A DNA stretch of 64,000 nucleotides. It comes from Izhakiella australiensis (GTDB lineage Bacteria; Pseudomonadota; Gammaproteobacteria; Enterobacterales; Enterobacteriaceae). The translations under genes were made by a program, and so were the position numbers. Shown here one piece after another: positions 18,191-27,285 of this stretch (position 1 is the first letter of the stretch; each line of letters begins with the position of its first letter). The DNA lies in assembly GCF_002006995.1 (NCBI RefSeq), contig NZ_MRUL01000005.1, forward strand, positions 62,001 through 126,000, given 5' to 3'. Under the pieces are notes generated by a model that saw only the letters and a list, made by a program, of their open reading frames with translations, ran no database searches and was not told the origin of the DNA.

Positions 18191-18484
18191 CTAACGATTA
18201 ATGGTAGCCTCTGCCGCGCGGGCAAGGCATTCGACCCATTGCTGGTGATAGCGGTAAAGTCCGCCAGGATGTTGATGGCCGAGAACCTCAAGAAACCAGG
18301 GCCCCTGCTGTGTCTCTTCCGTCAGCACATGGCGCCCTTCACTGGTCGGGGTAATCACCCAGCCGTGGTAGGCAGTCGATGCGCTATCATCACCGTCAAC
18401 GGTCGTGGCCCAGGCGAGTCGGCGCAAAGGCTCATATTCCGTGACGACAAGGCTCATCGGAAAACCAACGGTTACCCGGCTCAT
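18191..18484 (-). pseudogene. N-terminally truncated SRPBCC (START-like) protein
   Basis: A 97-residue frame that covers only the C-terminal two thirds of an SRPBCC/polyketide-cyclase-like fold. It includes VTEYEPLRRLAW, AYHGWVITPTSEGRHVLTEE and the C-terminal helix YHQQWVECLARAAEA. Family members are usually about 150 residues and have a further N-terminal helix-strand region that binds ligand. Here the preceding gene's stop is only 15 bases away, so there is no room for that part. The ATG at 18484 may be fortuitous. This looks like a deletion remnant, though a short expressed protein cannot be excluded. Confidence 0.6.
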
Positions 18485-18498
18485 GATCGTACATAAGC

Positions 18499-19101
18499 TT
18501 ATTTATCCTCTTTAAACAGATCCTGAAAAATCAGCGGCGCCCATTGTTTATATCGGGCCTGCACCAGCTGCCCCCCTTCAGCAATTTTCCCCAGGCTGAC
18601 CGGGGAATAACCAAGCTGACTGACCAGTTCGCTGGCTGTTGTATTTGCGCCTTCATCGTCTCCTGAAACAAAAATAACCCGGCGCCTCCCGGAAATAACG
18701 GGAACCTGTGCGAGGATCGCTGCCGGCAGATGATTGAACGCTTTGACAAGGTGCGCCCCCGGCAGCGCCTTCGCCACTATTGCGGAAGAGGGCTGATTGT
18801 CGAGTTCGGACAGTGGGATACCCCAGGCATTTGTCACATCAATAACGATCTTGCCCTGCCATTCTTTTCTTGTTGCCGCGATATCTTTATGCGCCGGAAA
18901 TGGAACGGCGAGGATAATGATGTCGGCGTCCAGCGCTGTTTGAAGGTGCAGCGGGTGGACATAGTCAGCGTATTTTTTTGTCGCGGATATCAGCGAATCC
19001 GGTCCGCGACGGTTTGCGATGCTGACGGGGATAGCGCTGCGGGCAAACTGGCTGGCCAGTGCCATACCGACACTGCCGCTGCCAATGATGGAATAGTTCA
19101 T
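18499..19101 (-). CDS. NADP-binding oxidoreductase, F420-dependent reductase-like
   Basis: A 200-residue Rossmann protein starting MNYSIIGSGSVGMALASQFA, the GxGxxG of the NADPH:F420 oxidoreductase-like (Pfam F420_oxidored) family. A conserved IIILAVPFPAH follows, then VIDVTNAWG and HLVKAFNHLPAAIL. The start at 19099-19101 has AGGAG six bases upstream; a longer frame to 19125 is not supported. Enterobacteria lack F420, so it presumably reduces a substrate with NADPH. It is the first gene of the minus-strand redox cluster and is divergent from a LysR regulator that probably controls it. Confidence 0.85.
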   Translation of the reverse strand: MNYSIIGSGSVGMALASQFARSAIPVSIANRRGPDSLISATKKYADYVHPLHLQTALDADIIILAVPFPAHKDIAATRKEWQGKIVIDVTNAWGIPLSELDNQPSSAIVAKALPGAHLVKAFNHLPAAILAQVPVISGRRRVIFVSGDDEGANTTASELVSQLGYSPVSLGKIAEGGQLVQARYKQWAPLIFQDLFKEDK

Positions 19102-19258
19102 AACGGCTCCTTTAATGGATGACAAGTATTGCAGGCTGCCGCAGTACGGAATAACCAGCGGGCGTGCTGCTGGCAGACAAAATAATTAATTGGAACACAT
19201 CTGAGAAGACAGTATATTTTGATACATCCCATCTGTTTTAGAGATACATGGTGTCGCC

Positions 19259-20194
19259 ATGCTTGACGGTGTCTCACTCGATCAAATCAGAGCCTTTATT
19301 GCCGCGGTGGATGAAGGCAGCTTTTCTGCGGCTGGCCGTAAACTCCGGCGGGTTCAGTCAGCCGTTAGCAGCTTAATCAGCGGCCTGGAAAGCCAGACCG
19401 GCGTGGTACTGTTTAATCGCTCAGGCCGCTACCCTGAACTCACTCCGGAGGGGGTTCTGATGCTTGCAGATGCCCGAAATATTGTCTCCGGGGTGGACAA
19501 GCTGAAGGCAAGGGCGAAGCTTATGACCTCCGGGGTTGAAGCAGAGTTATCCATTGTGGTCGACGTGTTTTTTCCGACCGCAGTGATCAGTGCGGTGGTG
19601 AAATCCTTTGCCGTCCGGTTTCCGCTGACGCCGCTGCGCCTTTTCGTGGAAGCGCTGGGGGCAGCCTACCAACCTGTTCTGGATGGGCGCTGCAGCCTGG
19701 GTATCCTGCCCCCCTTACCGCAGACATTTCCGTCACTGACCAGTGAGCGGCTGGGCGAGCTGCCGCTGATTGCCGTCGCTTCGGCCTCCCACCCGCTGGC
19801 GGCGTTTACTCAGCGAATCCCAAGGGAGGAGCTTGCAAATCACGTGCAGCTGGTGCTGACGGACAGATCCAGCCTTTCAGCAGGTCGCGACTTTGCCGTC
19901 GCGTCTCCTGCGACCTGGCGTCTGGCAGACCTGTCGACTAAATATGCGTTTCTCAAAGATGGCGTCGGCTGGGGCGGCATGCCGCTGCACATGGTTGAAC
20001 AAGACATCAATGCCGGAACGCTGGTCGTACTGGATGTGGATGACATGCCCCGCACGGGCTTTATGCTGACCATGTCTGCATTTTATCAACCCTCGCAGCC
20101 ACCAGGCCCTGCGGGAAAATGGTTTGTCGATCAACTCAAGCAGCGATGGGCACAGCCCAATGTGGTGAAAATGCCAGGGCCTTATGATGATTGA
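19259..20194 (+). CDS. LysR family transcriptional regulator
   Basis: A 311-residue LysR-type regulator. The N-terminal helix-turn-helix is MLDGVSLDQIRAFIAAVDEG followed by FSAAGRKLRRVQSAVSSLIS. The periplasmic-binding-like effector domain spans about 90-295. It is divergent from the NADP oxidoreductase/SDR cluster across a 157-base gap, the classic LysR layout, so autoregulation and control of that cluster are likely. The effector is unknown. The ATG follows a short spacer without a strong ribosome binding site. Confidence 0.9.
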   Translation: MLDGVSLDQIRAFIAAVDEGSFSAAGRKLRRVQSAVSSLISGLESQTGVVLFNRSGRYPELTPEGVLMLADARNIVSGVDKLKARAKLMTSGVEAELSIVVDVFFPTAVISAVVKSFAVRFPLTPLRLFVEALGAAYQPVLDGRCSLGILPPLPQTFPSLTSERLGELPLIAVASASHPLAAFTQRIPREELANHVQLVLTDRSSLSAGRDFAVASPATWRLADLSTKYAFLKDGVGWGGMPLHMVEQDINAGTLVVLDVDDMPRTGFMLTMSAFYQPSQPPGPAGKWFVDQLKQRWAQPNVVKMPGPYDD

Positions 20195-20247
20195 GCGAAA
20201 CAAAGCGGGCTGGCTTGTCGCCGTAACCGACAGTGCAGGAGAGCAAA

Positions 20248-21240
20248 CTAACTCACCAGATGATACTTATCGATTTTTTTCAGCCCTGCGGCCAGCAGCA
20301 AACTGCCCAGCAGCGTGATAATAAACACCAGCGGAATATCCAGCCAGGGATGCTGGGTGTGATCTAAGTGGTGGGTGCGTATGAAGTGAATAAACAGCGC
20401 ATGAAATCCGTAAATGGGCAGAGAATAGCGTGAAATAAGCGCCAGCCCCGGCAGCGACTGCGGCAGAACATTTTTGAACAATATAAACAGACTGCACGCG
20501 GCGATAAATACCAGCGGTCCGCAGTACAGATACCAGGTGTCGGCAAAGGCGCCATTTAGCGCGGTCTGGTTTTTTGTACCGAGGGCTATGCCTATGACGC
20601 AGGCGAAAAACAGCCAGCCAGCCAACCAGCTGTAGCTGGTTTTGGCACTGTTAAGCTCACCAAGCGCCCGGCCAAATAAGCCATAGAGCAGGTAATAAAA
20701 GGTATCGCCCCCGATATAAAGATTCAGCGGCAGCCAGTGTACAGACCCCAATGACTGACTGACGGTGTTAGGATTAGCAATAACCCCAAAGATAACGCCA
20801 ATAATCAATAAGTAACGCGCATGAGTCGGCTTAACCTCAATCAGCGGCGACAGCAGATAGACCACCAGGATGGCGAAGAAAAACCACAGATGGTAAAACA
20901 CCGGCTTCTGAAACAGATGCTGCAGCGAACGCCCTTCGCTAATAGGCGTCAGCCAGGTTATATAGGCCAGCGCAACGGCACTGTAAAACAGCAGACAGCA
21001 GACGATGCGGATAAAATGGCGTCGGCGGGCGCTACGCTCGCCAAAAAATAAGTAGCCGGAAATCATAAAAAACAGCGGCACGCAGACCCGTGATGCGGAA
21101 TTTAACAGATTGGCGATCTCCCAGACGTGCTCGCTGGCTTTGGCGCCGCTGGTCAGGTACCAGGTCGTGGTATGGATCATAATGACCATCAGGCAGGCTA
21201 CTGCGCGTAAATTATCAATCCAACCGACCTGTTGCGTCAT
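20248..21240 (-). CDS. wecH: Acyltransferase family membrane protein, WecH-like O-acetyltransferase
   Basis: A 330-residue acyltransferase-3 protein with about ten membrane spans. The N-terminal WIDNLRAVACLMVIMIHTTT holds the conserved active-site His, and the Arg-rich loop GERSARRRHFIRI is typical. In E. coli wecH (yiaH) O-acetylates enterobacterial common antigen and lies divergent from glyQ, exactly as here. The length matches. The last segment, LLAAGLKKIDKYHLVS, ends in the cytoplasm. The 241-base gap to glyQ should contain both promoters. Confidence 0.85.
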   Translation of the reverse strand: MTQQVGWIDNLRAVACLMVIMIHTTTWYLTSGAKASEHVWEIANLLNSASRVCVPLFFMISGYLFFGERSARRRHFIRIVCCLLFYSAVALAYITWLTPISEGRSLQHLFQKPVFYHLWFFFAILVVYLLSPLIEVKPTHARYLLIIGVIFGVIANPNTVSQSLGSVHWLPLNLYIGGDTFYYLLYGLFGRALGELNSAKTSYSWLAGWLFFACVIGIALGTKNQTALNGAFADTWYLYCGPLVFIAACSLFILFKNVLPQSLPGLALISRYSLPIYGFHALFIHFIRTHHLDHTQHPWLDIPLVFIITLLGSLLLAAGLKKIDKYHLVS

Positions 21241-21481
21241 GTTATCCTCAGGTTACAACCCCTTGCGTCAACGGATAGCCTGCCCTGGAAACAGCGCATC
21301 AACAATATTGCAGAGCACGATTCAGAGCATACTGAGCGCGATTTCGAGCCCATCCAGGCGATAAGTTTGCCTTTTTCGGCCATTATTGGCCTCAGAGGCA
21401 TCCCCCTTTGGTAAACATCCCAGCCAAAGGGTATACTGGCGCACACTTTTTTAATCCACCCGTATCGCGTGCGAATTCAAG

Positions 21482-22390
21482 ATGCAAAAGTTTGATACTA
21501 AAACCTTTCAGGGCCTGATCCTGACCTTGCAGGATTACTGGGCGCGCCAGGGCTGCACCATCGTCCAACCGCTGGATATGGAAGTCGGCGCAGGAACATC
21601 CCATCCCATGACCTGCCTGCGCGCACTCGGCCCGGAGCCGATCGCCGCAGCCTACGTGCAGCCTTCACGCCGTCCGACCGACGGGCGCTATGGCGAAAAC
21701 CCAAACCGGTTACAGCACTATTATCAGTTCCAGGTGATTATTAAGCCATCGCCGGACAATATTCAGGAACTGTATCTTGGATCGCTGAAAGAGCTGGGTC
21801 TGGACCCCACCATCCACGATATTCGCTTCGTTGAGGATAACTGGGAAAACCCGACGCTGGGCGCCTGGGGCCTTGGCTGGGAAGTCTGGCTGAACGGCAT
21901 GGAAGTGACGCAGTTTACCTACTTCCAGCAGGTTGGCGGCCTGGAGTGCAAACCGGTAACCGGTGAGATAACTTACGGCCTGGAACGGCTGGCAATGTAC
22001 ATCCAGGGCGTTGACAGCGTATACGATCTGGTCTGGAGCGACGGCCCGTTGGGTAAAACCACCTACGGCGACGTCTACCACCAAAATGAGGTTGAACAAT
22101 CAACCTATAACTTCGAATACGCCGACGTCGATTTCCTCTTCACCTGCTTCGAGCAGTATGAAAAAGAGGCGCAGCAGCTACTGGCGCTGGAGAAACCGCT
22201 GCCCCTGCCGGCCTATGAACGCATTCTGAAAGCGGCACACAGTTTTAACCTGCTGGACGCGCGTAAAGCCATCTCCGTGACCGAACGCCAACGCTATATT
22301 TTGCGCATTCGTACCCTGACTAAAGCCGTGGCTGAAGCCTACTACGCCTCTCGCGAGGCGCTGGGCTTCCCGATGTGCAATAACAAGTAA
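21482..22390 (+). CDS. glyQ: Glycine--tRNA ligase alpha subunit
   Basis: The 302-residue alpha chain of the bacterial (alpha2beta2) glycyl-tRNA synthetase, which activates glycine with ATP and charges tRNA-Gly in the cytosol. Class II motifs are visible: [20 protein letters not shown] near the start and [20 protein letters not shown], then [20 protein letters not shown] and [15 protein letters not shown]. It ends PMCNNK. Nine bases separate it from glyS, so they form an operon as in E. coli. Near-perfect family length. Confidence 0.98.
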   Translation: MQKFDTKTFQGLILTLQDYWARQGCTIVQPLDMEVGAGTSHPMTCLRALGPEPIAAAYVQPSRRPTDGRYGENPNRLQHYYQFQVIIKPSPDNIQELYLGSLKELGLDPTIHDIRFVEDNWENPTLGAWGLGWEVWLNGMEVTQFTYFQQVGGLECKPVTGEITYGLERLAMYIQGVDSVYDLVWSDGPLGKTTYGDVYHQNEVEQSTYNFEYADVDFLFTCFEQYEKEAQQLLALEKPLPLPAYERILKAAHSFNLLDARKAISVTERQRYILRIRTLTKAVAEAYYASREALGFPMCNNK

Positions 22391-22399
22391 GAGGCAGCC

Positions 22400-24469
22400 A
22401 TGACTGAAAAAACTTTCCTGGTGGAAATCGGCACCGAAGAGCTGCCGCCGAAAGCACTACGTAATCTGGCCGAGTCATTTGCCGCCAACTTCACCGCCGA
22501 ACTGGATGCCGCAGGCCTGGCGCACGGTGAAGTCAGCTGGTTCGCCGCACCGCGCCGTCTGGCACTTAAAGTCGCCGCGATGAGTGCCGCGCAACCGGAC
22601 CGTGAAGTAGAAAAACGTGGTCCGGCCATCGCCGCCGCCTTTGATGGCGACGGTAAACCGACCAAAGCGGCCGAAGGCTGGGCGCGCGGCTGCGGCATTC
22701 GCGTTGATCAGGCTGAACGGATTAGCACTGACAAGGGCGAATGGCTGGTTTATCGCGCGGCGGTGAAGGGCGAGTCGGCACAGCGATTGCTGCCGGAGAT
22801 GGTGAGTACCGCGCTGGCTAAGCTGCCGATCCCTAAGCTGATGCGCTGGGGAGACAGCGAGGTGCAGTTTGTCCGCCCGGTGCATACGGTTACCCTGCTG
22901 CTGGACAACGAGCTGATTCCGGCGACGATCCTTGGTGTCGCTTCAGACCGCGTCATCCGCGGACACCGCTTTATGGGTGAGCAAGAGTTTGCCATTGAGA
23001 ATGCCAGCCAGTATCCGCTTCTGCTGCAACAACGCGGCAAGGTCATTGCTGACTTTGACGCCCGCAAAGCACAGATAAAAGCCGATGCCGAAGCGGCCGC
23101 CCGCCAGATCGGCGGCGTGGCCGATTTAAGTGACAGCCTGCTGGAAGAGGTCACCTCGTTGGTGGAATGGCCGGTAGTGCTGACGGCTAAATTTGAAGAA
23201 AAGTTTCTGGCGGTACCCGCCGAGGCGCTGGTTTATACCATGAAAGGCGACCAGAAATATTTCCCGGTTTACGACCAGCAAGGCAAGCTCCTACCGCATT
23301 TTATTTTTGTCGCCAATATTGCCTCTAAAGATCCCCAGCAAATTATCAGCGGTAACGAAAAAGTCGTTCGTCCGCGCCTGGCGGATGCGGAGTTCTTTTT
23401 TAATACCGACCGTAAAAAGCGCCTGGAAGATAACCTGCCGCGTCTGGAAACGGTGCTGTTCCAGAAGCAGCTCGGCACGCTGCGTGATAAAACCGATCGC
23501 ATTCAGGCGCTGGCCGGCTGGGTCGCCGCTCAGATTGGTGCCGACGTTAACCACGCCACGCGCGCCGGACTGCTTTCCAAGTGCGATCTGATGACCAATA
23601 TGGTGTTTGAGTTTACCGACACTCAGGGCGTAATGGGTATGCACTATGCCCGCCATGATGGCGAAGCGGAAGACGTCGCGGTAGCGCTAAACGAGCAGTA
23701 TCAACCCCGTTTCGCCGGCGATGACCTGCCCTCTAATCCGGTAGCTTGTGCCCTTGCAGTGGCGGATAAAATGGATACCCTGGCTGGGATCTTCGGCATT
23801 GGTCAGCATCCAAAAGGCGATAAAGACCCGTTCGCGCTGCGTCGTGCCGCGCTGGGCGTGCTGCGTATTATCGTTGAAAAAAATCTGCCTTTGGATCTGC
23901 AAACGCTGACGGAACAGGCGGTGCGCCTGTACGGTGATAAGCTGACCAATAAAAACGCGGTGGATGAGGTTATCGATTTCATGCTGGGTCGCTTCCGCAG
24001 CTGGTATCAGGAAGAGGGGCACAGTGTCGACACCATCCAGGCCGTACTGGCCCGCCGCCCTACCCGGCCGGCGGACTTTGATGCGCGGATGAAAGCGGTG
24101 TCGCATTTCCGCACTCTTGATGCAGCACAAGCGCTGGCAGCAGCAAACAAGCGCGTTTCCAACATCCTGGCTAAAGCGACTGACCCGCTGAATGAAGAAG
24201 TGCAGGCTTCACTGCTTAAAGAAAACGCAGAGATAAAGCTCGCAACCTACGTGGCAGCGTTGAGCAGCAAGCTTGAGCCGCTGTTTATCGAAGGCCGTTA
24301 TCAGGAAGCGCTCAACGAGCTGGCCCAGCTGCGGGAAGCGGTTGATAACTTCTTTGATAACGTAATGGTTAATGCTGAAGATGCGGCGGTCAGGCTCAAT
24401 CGTCTTACGCTGCTGGCTAAGCTGCGCGAGCTTTTCCTGCAGGTTGCAGATATTTCGCTGCTGCAATAA
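22400..24469 (+). CDS. glyS: Glycine--tRNA ligase beta subunit
   Basis: The 689-residue beta chain, starting [20 protein letters not shown]. It has the B3/B4-like and HD-type regions ([44 protein letters not shown]) and a C-terminal anticodon-binding/DALR-like part ending [15 protein letters not shown]. It supplies tRNA binding to the synthetase. GAGGCAG precedes the ATG. A strong intrinsic terminator follows 22 bases after the stop. Confidence 0.98.
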   Translation: MTEKTFLVEIGTEELPPKALRNLAESFAANFTAELDAAGLAHGEVSWFAAPRRLALKVAAMSAAQPDREVEKRGPAIAAAFDGDGKPTKAAEGWARGCGIRVDQAERISTDKGEWLVYRAAVKGESAQRLLPEMVSTALAKLPIPKLMRWGDSEVQFVRPVHTVTLLLDNELIPATILGVASDRVIRGHRFMGEQEFAIENASQYPLLLQQRGKVIADFDARKAQIKADAEAAARQIGGVADLSDSLLEEVTSLVEWPVVLTAKFEEKFLAVPAEALVYTMKGDQKYFPVYDQQGKLLPHFIFVANIASKDPQQIISGNEKVVRPRLADAEFFFNTDRKKRLEDNLPRLETVLFQKQLGTLRDKTDRIQALAGWVAAQIGADVNHATRAGLLSKCDLMTNMVFEFTDTQGVMGMHYARHDGEAEDVAVALNEQYQPRFAGDDLPSNPVACALAVADKMDTLAGIFGIGQHPKGDKDPFALRRAALGVLRIIVEKNLPLDLQTLTEQAVRLYGDKLTNKNAVDEVIDFMLGRFRSWYQEEGHSVDTIQAVLARRPTRPADFDARMKAVSHFRTLDAAQALAAANKRVSNILAKATDPLNEEVQASLLKENAEIKLATYVAALSSKLEPLFIEGRYQEALNELAQLREAVDNFFDNVMVNAEDAAVRLNRLTLLAKLRELFLQVADISLLQ

Positions 24470-24490
24470 TCATCGCTGGCTGCTAAATGC

Positions 24491-24526
24491 AAAAAACCCC
24501 ACGCGCAGTCGGCTGGGGTTTTTTTA
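24491..24526 (+). terminator. Intrinsic terminator of glyQS
   Basis: AAAAACCCCA pairs with TGGGGTTTTT around a 12-base loop and is followed by further Ts (to TTTTTTTATTC). The A-rich 5' side also makes it usable from the other strand, facing yiaG. Confidence 0.9.
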
Positions 24527-24600
24527 TTCTTTCTTTACCACAATGGGCTTTACGCTATTTATCTGACAAGGCCTCGGCCGCCAGATGAAGTAATAACAAA

Positions 24601-24891
24601 CTAATTTACCAGCTGCTTATATAACAAAGGATTGGTATGCAGTAGCTGCAACAGTTTCTGCGCCGAACCCGATGGCCGGGCAGTCTGTGATTCCCAGCGC
24701 TTCACTGAGGCAACGCTCACGCCCAGCGCCAGAGCAAACTCATTAACTTCCATGCCGCTAATTTCCCGGATCTTTTTGGGTTCCGGCAGCGCCGTTTCAC
24801 GATCAATGCTCGGTAACGCTTTCTGATTACCGCTAAGGACAATCTGCTCAAGACTACTTAGCAGCTCTGCAATTGGTTCTCTCGTTTCCAC
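24601..24891 (-). CDS. yiaG: XRE/HigA-like HTH protein YiaG
   Basis: A 96-residue DNA-binding protein, exactly the length of E. coli YiaG, which also lies near glyS. The N-terminus VETREPIAELLSSLEQIV aligns with that protein. The helix-turn-helix at about 45-75 reads MEVNEFALALGVSVASVKRW. I chose the GTG at 24889-24891, six bases after GAGGAG, because it aligns with the E. coli start. An ATG eight codons earlier is possible. YiaG is an antitoxin-like regulator with no known toxin partner, and no RelE/HigB-type gene is seen beside it. It is convergent with glyS. Confidence 0.85.
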   Translation of the reverse strand: METREPIAELLSSLEQIVLSGNQKALPSIDRETALPEPKKIREISGMEVNEFALALGVSVASVKRWESQTARPSGSAQKLLQLLHTNPLLYKQLVN

Positions 24892-25466
24892 ACGGTACTC
24901 CTCAATAAAACTCACATAAGTGAACAGCCAGAGGAAAGACCTAAGACAGGTCCAGATAATACTGGTCGGGATCGTGCACGGAAGCTTGCCAGAACAGGCA
25001 GTGCAAGGATGAACGCCAGGGTTTAATTATTAGCCTGAAACCGGGATCTTGCGCCAATTTTTTTATGCTTTTTTTCCCTTTTAAAGCAACCCTATGAATC
25101 AGTGAGTATTTACGCTCATCAGCATTCAAGTAATATCTCTCCTGGATGGCAACCCGGAAAAAAGTCGCGCCTGGACGGTCATGGTGCAAGGCGATCGGGC
25201 AGGCAGATTAAGGCGTAAAAGCCATTAAAGATGAAGGGGACAGACCGGCATACTCTGTCTGCAAACGGGTATTTATGCTTTCTGCGAATCAATCTTTTGC
25301 TTATTGTCATCCTTAACAAGTACATAAAACTATATGTCTGTTATTGGTTGATATTTAAAATAAAAAAAATCAATGTTAATTTTTATTTACATAACCTTAA
25401 TCATTTATTTAAAAAAAATTAATAGTGTGATAAGAAATATCTTACCGCATATAACAGGAAAATAAG
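24892..25466. other. AT-rich gap between yiaG and a lipoprotein gene
   Basis: A 575-base gap, strongly AT-rich from 25300 on, that should contain the promoters for yiaG (minus) and the lipoprotein (plus). E. coli carries cspA and hokA in this neighbourhood; neither is present. An 82-codon minus-strand frame at 24941-25189, just upstream of yiaG, shows no recognisable domain. Confidence 0.45.
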
Positions 25467-25886
25467 ATGAACAAACTGGTTATTGGTGTCGTTGCCGCCT
25501 TGCTGCTTGCAGGCTGTAGTTCTACCGGGGGCGAGGATAAATTCAGCCAGCGTTATATCAGCAGTCACGTCATTGCCGATAAAACCACTCAGGCTGAGGT
25601 TCAGGCGCTGTATGGCGTGCCTGATTCGCAGCGTTCGAATTCCGACGGCTCATCGCGCTGGACATATGATAAGGGTGGTAATCTGAGGACGGCATCAGGC
25701 ATTGCCGGCTATATTCCCGGCGCCGGGGCAATATCAAGCGCGTTGGGCATGACCCAAAGCGCAAACGATGCGGCGGATAGCGCGTCATCAGCCTCCAACA
25801 AACTTACCGGAAATACCGAACATCACGGCGACACCCTTGATATTTATTTTAATAAAAATAAAGTGGTTACCTCCTGGTCGCTTTAA
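25467..25886 (+). CDS. BamE/SmpA-like lipoprotein
   Basis: A 139-residue lipoprotein with a textbook lipobox (ALLLAGCSS; Cys at residue 17). The mature part has the two-strand/helix BamE-like pattern KTTQAEVQALYGVPDSQR, then SRWTYDKGG, and ends with DTLDIYFNKNKVVTSWSL. A Gly/Ala-rich insert (GYIPGAGAISSALG) lies between the halves. BamE itself assists outer-membrane protein assembly. This is a small paralogue whose job is unknown. AGGAAAATAAG precedes the ATG. It stands alone and is followed by a perfect 12-bp hairpin. Confidence 0.82.
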   Translation: MNKLVIGVVAALLLAGCSSTGGEDKFSQRYISSHVIADKTTQAEVQALYGVPDSQRSNSDGSSRWTYDKGGNLRTASGIAGYIPGAGAISSALGMTQSANDAADSASSASNKLTGNTEHHGDTLDIYFNKNKVVTSWSL

Positions 25887-25904
25887 TACTTTAGCGGTGT
25901 TATC

Positions 25905-25932
25905 GCAACAGGATGCAACAGCATCCTGTTGC
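25905..25932. terminator. Perfect 12-bp hairpin after the BamE-like lipoprotein
   Basis: GCAACAGGATGC and GCATCCTGTTGC form a perfect stem with an AACA loop, 19 bases past the stop. There is no T-run, so it may be a weak terminator or an mRNA end stabiliser. Confidence 0.55.
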
Positions 25933-26107
25933 CGCTACGGATAAACATCCTGCTATAACCCCTTATTTTTACACGCAATGTCTCTATCCTGTGTCAGCAC
26001 GGACGGTGATTGATGCGGCATTCCCGCTGTTAATTTAATGCGCTTTCGTCTATTCTTTCGGCAAGTTTTATCCACGAATCAAACTGATAGTTTAAACAGG
26101 AGTATTC

Positions 26108-26812
26108 ATGAAGACGGGAATCTCACGCTTACATTCAGCGTTCTGGTTGCCACTGCTGGTCCTGGTTTCGACGGCAATACTCAGCGGATGTGGTGACAAA
26201 GCCGCCGACCAACGCAAAGCTTTCATTGATTTTCTGCAAAACACCGTGATGCGCAGCGGTGAGCGGATCCCGGCGTTAAGTGAAGATCAAAAGCAAAAAT
26301 TTGGTCCTTATGTTAATGACTACGCCATTTTGTACGGTTTCGCCCAGCAGGTCAGTCGTGCGAAGCAGGACGGTATTCAGCCGGTTGTTTCAGAGTTAAC
26401 CGCTATCCGCATGCCGCAGGATTACATCACGCACCGCGACAGCTTGCGTCAGGCCAGCGGCTCGCTGGGGGTGCTGACTCAACAGCTACAGGCGGCAAAA
26501 AGCCAGGCGGATAACAGCAAAGCAGGCTTGAAGCAGCCGGAAGATCTCAAGCCGGTTTACGATAAAGCTTACGCCCAGGTGGTCACGCAGCCAGCCAGTC
26601 AGCTGTTACCGGTGCTGCCCGCATTGCAGACTCTTAGCCAGAGCGCGGTTCAGGCTGGCGATTTTCTGCAACAGCAGGGAGGCAACGTCACTATTAATGG
26701 CGTGAGCGTCCAGTTCACCAGTCAGCAGCAGGCCGACACGTATAACAGTTTGATGAATGCGCTGGCACAAAACAGTCAGGCGCTGAACCAGGCGCAAAAA
26801 CTGCTGCAATAA
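26108..26812 (+). CDS. yiaF: DUF3053 lipoprotein YiaF
   Basis: A 234-residue lipoprotein of the DUF3053 family. A signal sequence ends at the lipobox LSGCGD (Cys at about 29). The mature region is helical and starts RKAFIDFLQNTVMRSGERIP, then FGPYVNDYAILYGFAQQV, and ends with Gln-rich helices. E. coli yiaF lies close to yiaG and this gene keeps that neighbourhood. The function is unknown; envelope location is predicted from the lipobox. It is followed by an intrinsic terminator and then the mannitol promoter. Confidence 0.85.
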   Translation: MKTGISRLHSAFWLPLLVLVSTAILSGCGDKAADQRKAFIDFLQNTVMRSGERIPALSEDQKQKFGPYVNDYAILYGFAQQVSRAKQDGIQPVVSELTAIRMPQDYITHRDSLRQASGSLGVLTQQLQAAKSQADNSKAGLKQPEDLKPVYDKAYAQVVTQPASQLLPVLPALQTLSQSAVQAGDFLQQQGGNVTINGVSVQFTSQQQADTYNSLMNALAQNSQALNQAQKLLQ

Positions 26813-26825
26813 TCACGCTCACGGA

Positions 26826-26855
26826 CCGGGTTGGCGCACGTCGACCCGGCTTTTT
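26826..26855 (+). terminator. Intrinsic terminator of yiaF
   Basis: CCGGGT pairs with ACCCGG across a 12-base loop and is followed by CTTTTT. It separates yiaF from the mtl regulatory region. Confidence 0.75.
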
Positions 26856-26963
26856 ATCCCACCTTTGCGACCGCGTAAAACCGTAATTCAGTTACGACTT
26901 CCAACCTGGCTGGCCGCACGCAGGACAAAGTGTGATCGGACGCATTTTTGTACGAAAATACTT

Positions 26964-27176
26964 TGTGATATACATCACAATATAAAAACAAACAGCCAAC
27001 AACAATTAGTGATCTACATCACATAAATAACTCTTACATGCACTAATTATCGCCAGTGTTGTTTTTTTACACGCTGTTTATGTGACGTAAATCACTAAAT
27101 ACCCACCACACCCCCACAGCATTTAGTGACATGAATCACAGTTTGGCCCAGGTACTACGCAGTGACATATTCGCGT
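26964..27176 (+). promoter_or_regulatory. Cluster of CRP sites upstream of mtlA
   Basis: Four good cAMP-CRP sites (TGTGA-N6-TCACA type) are visible at 26964-26979 (perfect TGTGA/TCACA), 27008-27023, 27081-27096 and 27125-27140. A weak fifth site with only the left half is at 27161-27176. The E. coli mannitol promoter is also known for five CRP sites. The mtlA start is 110 bases after the last site. The arrangement predicts strong catabolite activation, with MtlR as repressor. Confidence 0.85.
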
Positions 27177-27285
27177 GATAGAGTCCGCGTGCATACAGTA
27201 ATACCGACGGTTTCCACTGTGTAAGACTCTAACAAAAATCACGCGCTCTCTTATTTGTCAGCGCGTACCAATAAGGGGTGTGTTT

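Noticed and set aside
18079-18291. 71-residue N-terminal extension of the SDR gene
   Set aside because: The conserved SDR start with a good ribosome binding site is at 18078, and the extension overlaps the SRPBCC fragment.
24941-25189. 82-codon frame upstream of yiaG that could be a toxin partner
   Set aside because: No RelE/HigB-like motif, no good ribosome binding site, and composition typical of an intergenic region.
25231-25422. 63-codon frame in the AT-rich gap
   Set aside because: Low-complexity, Lys/Ile/Asn-rich translation with no ribosome binding site; expected by chance in AT-rich DNA.
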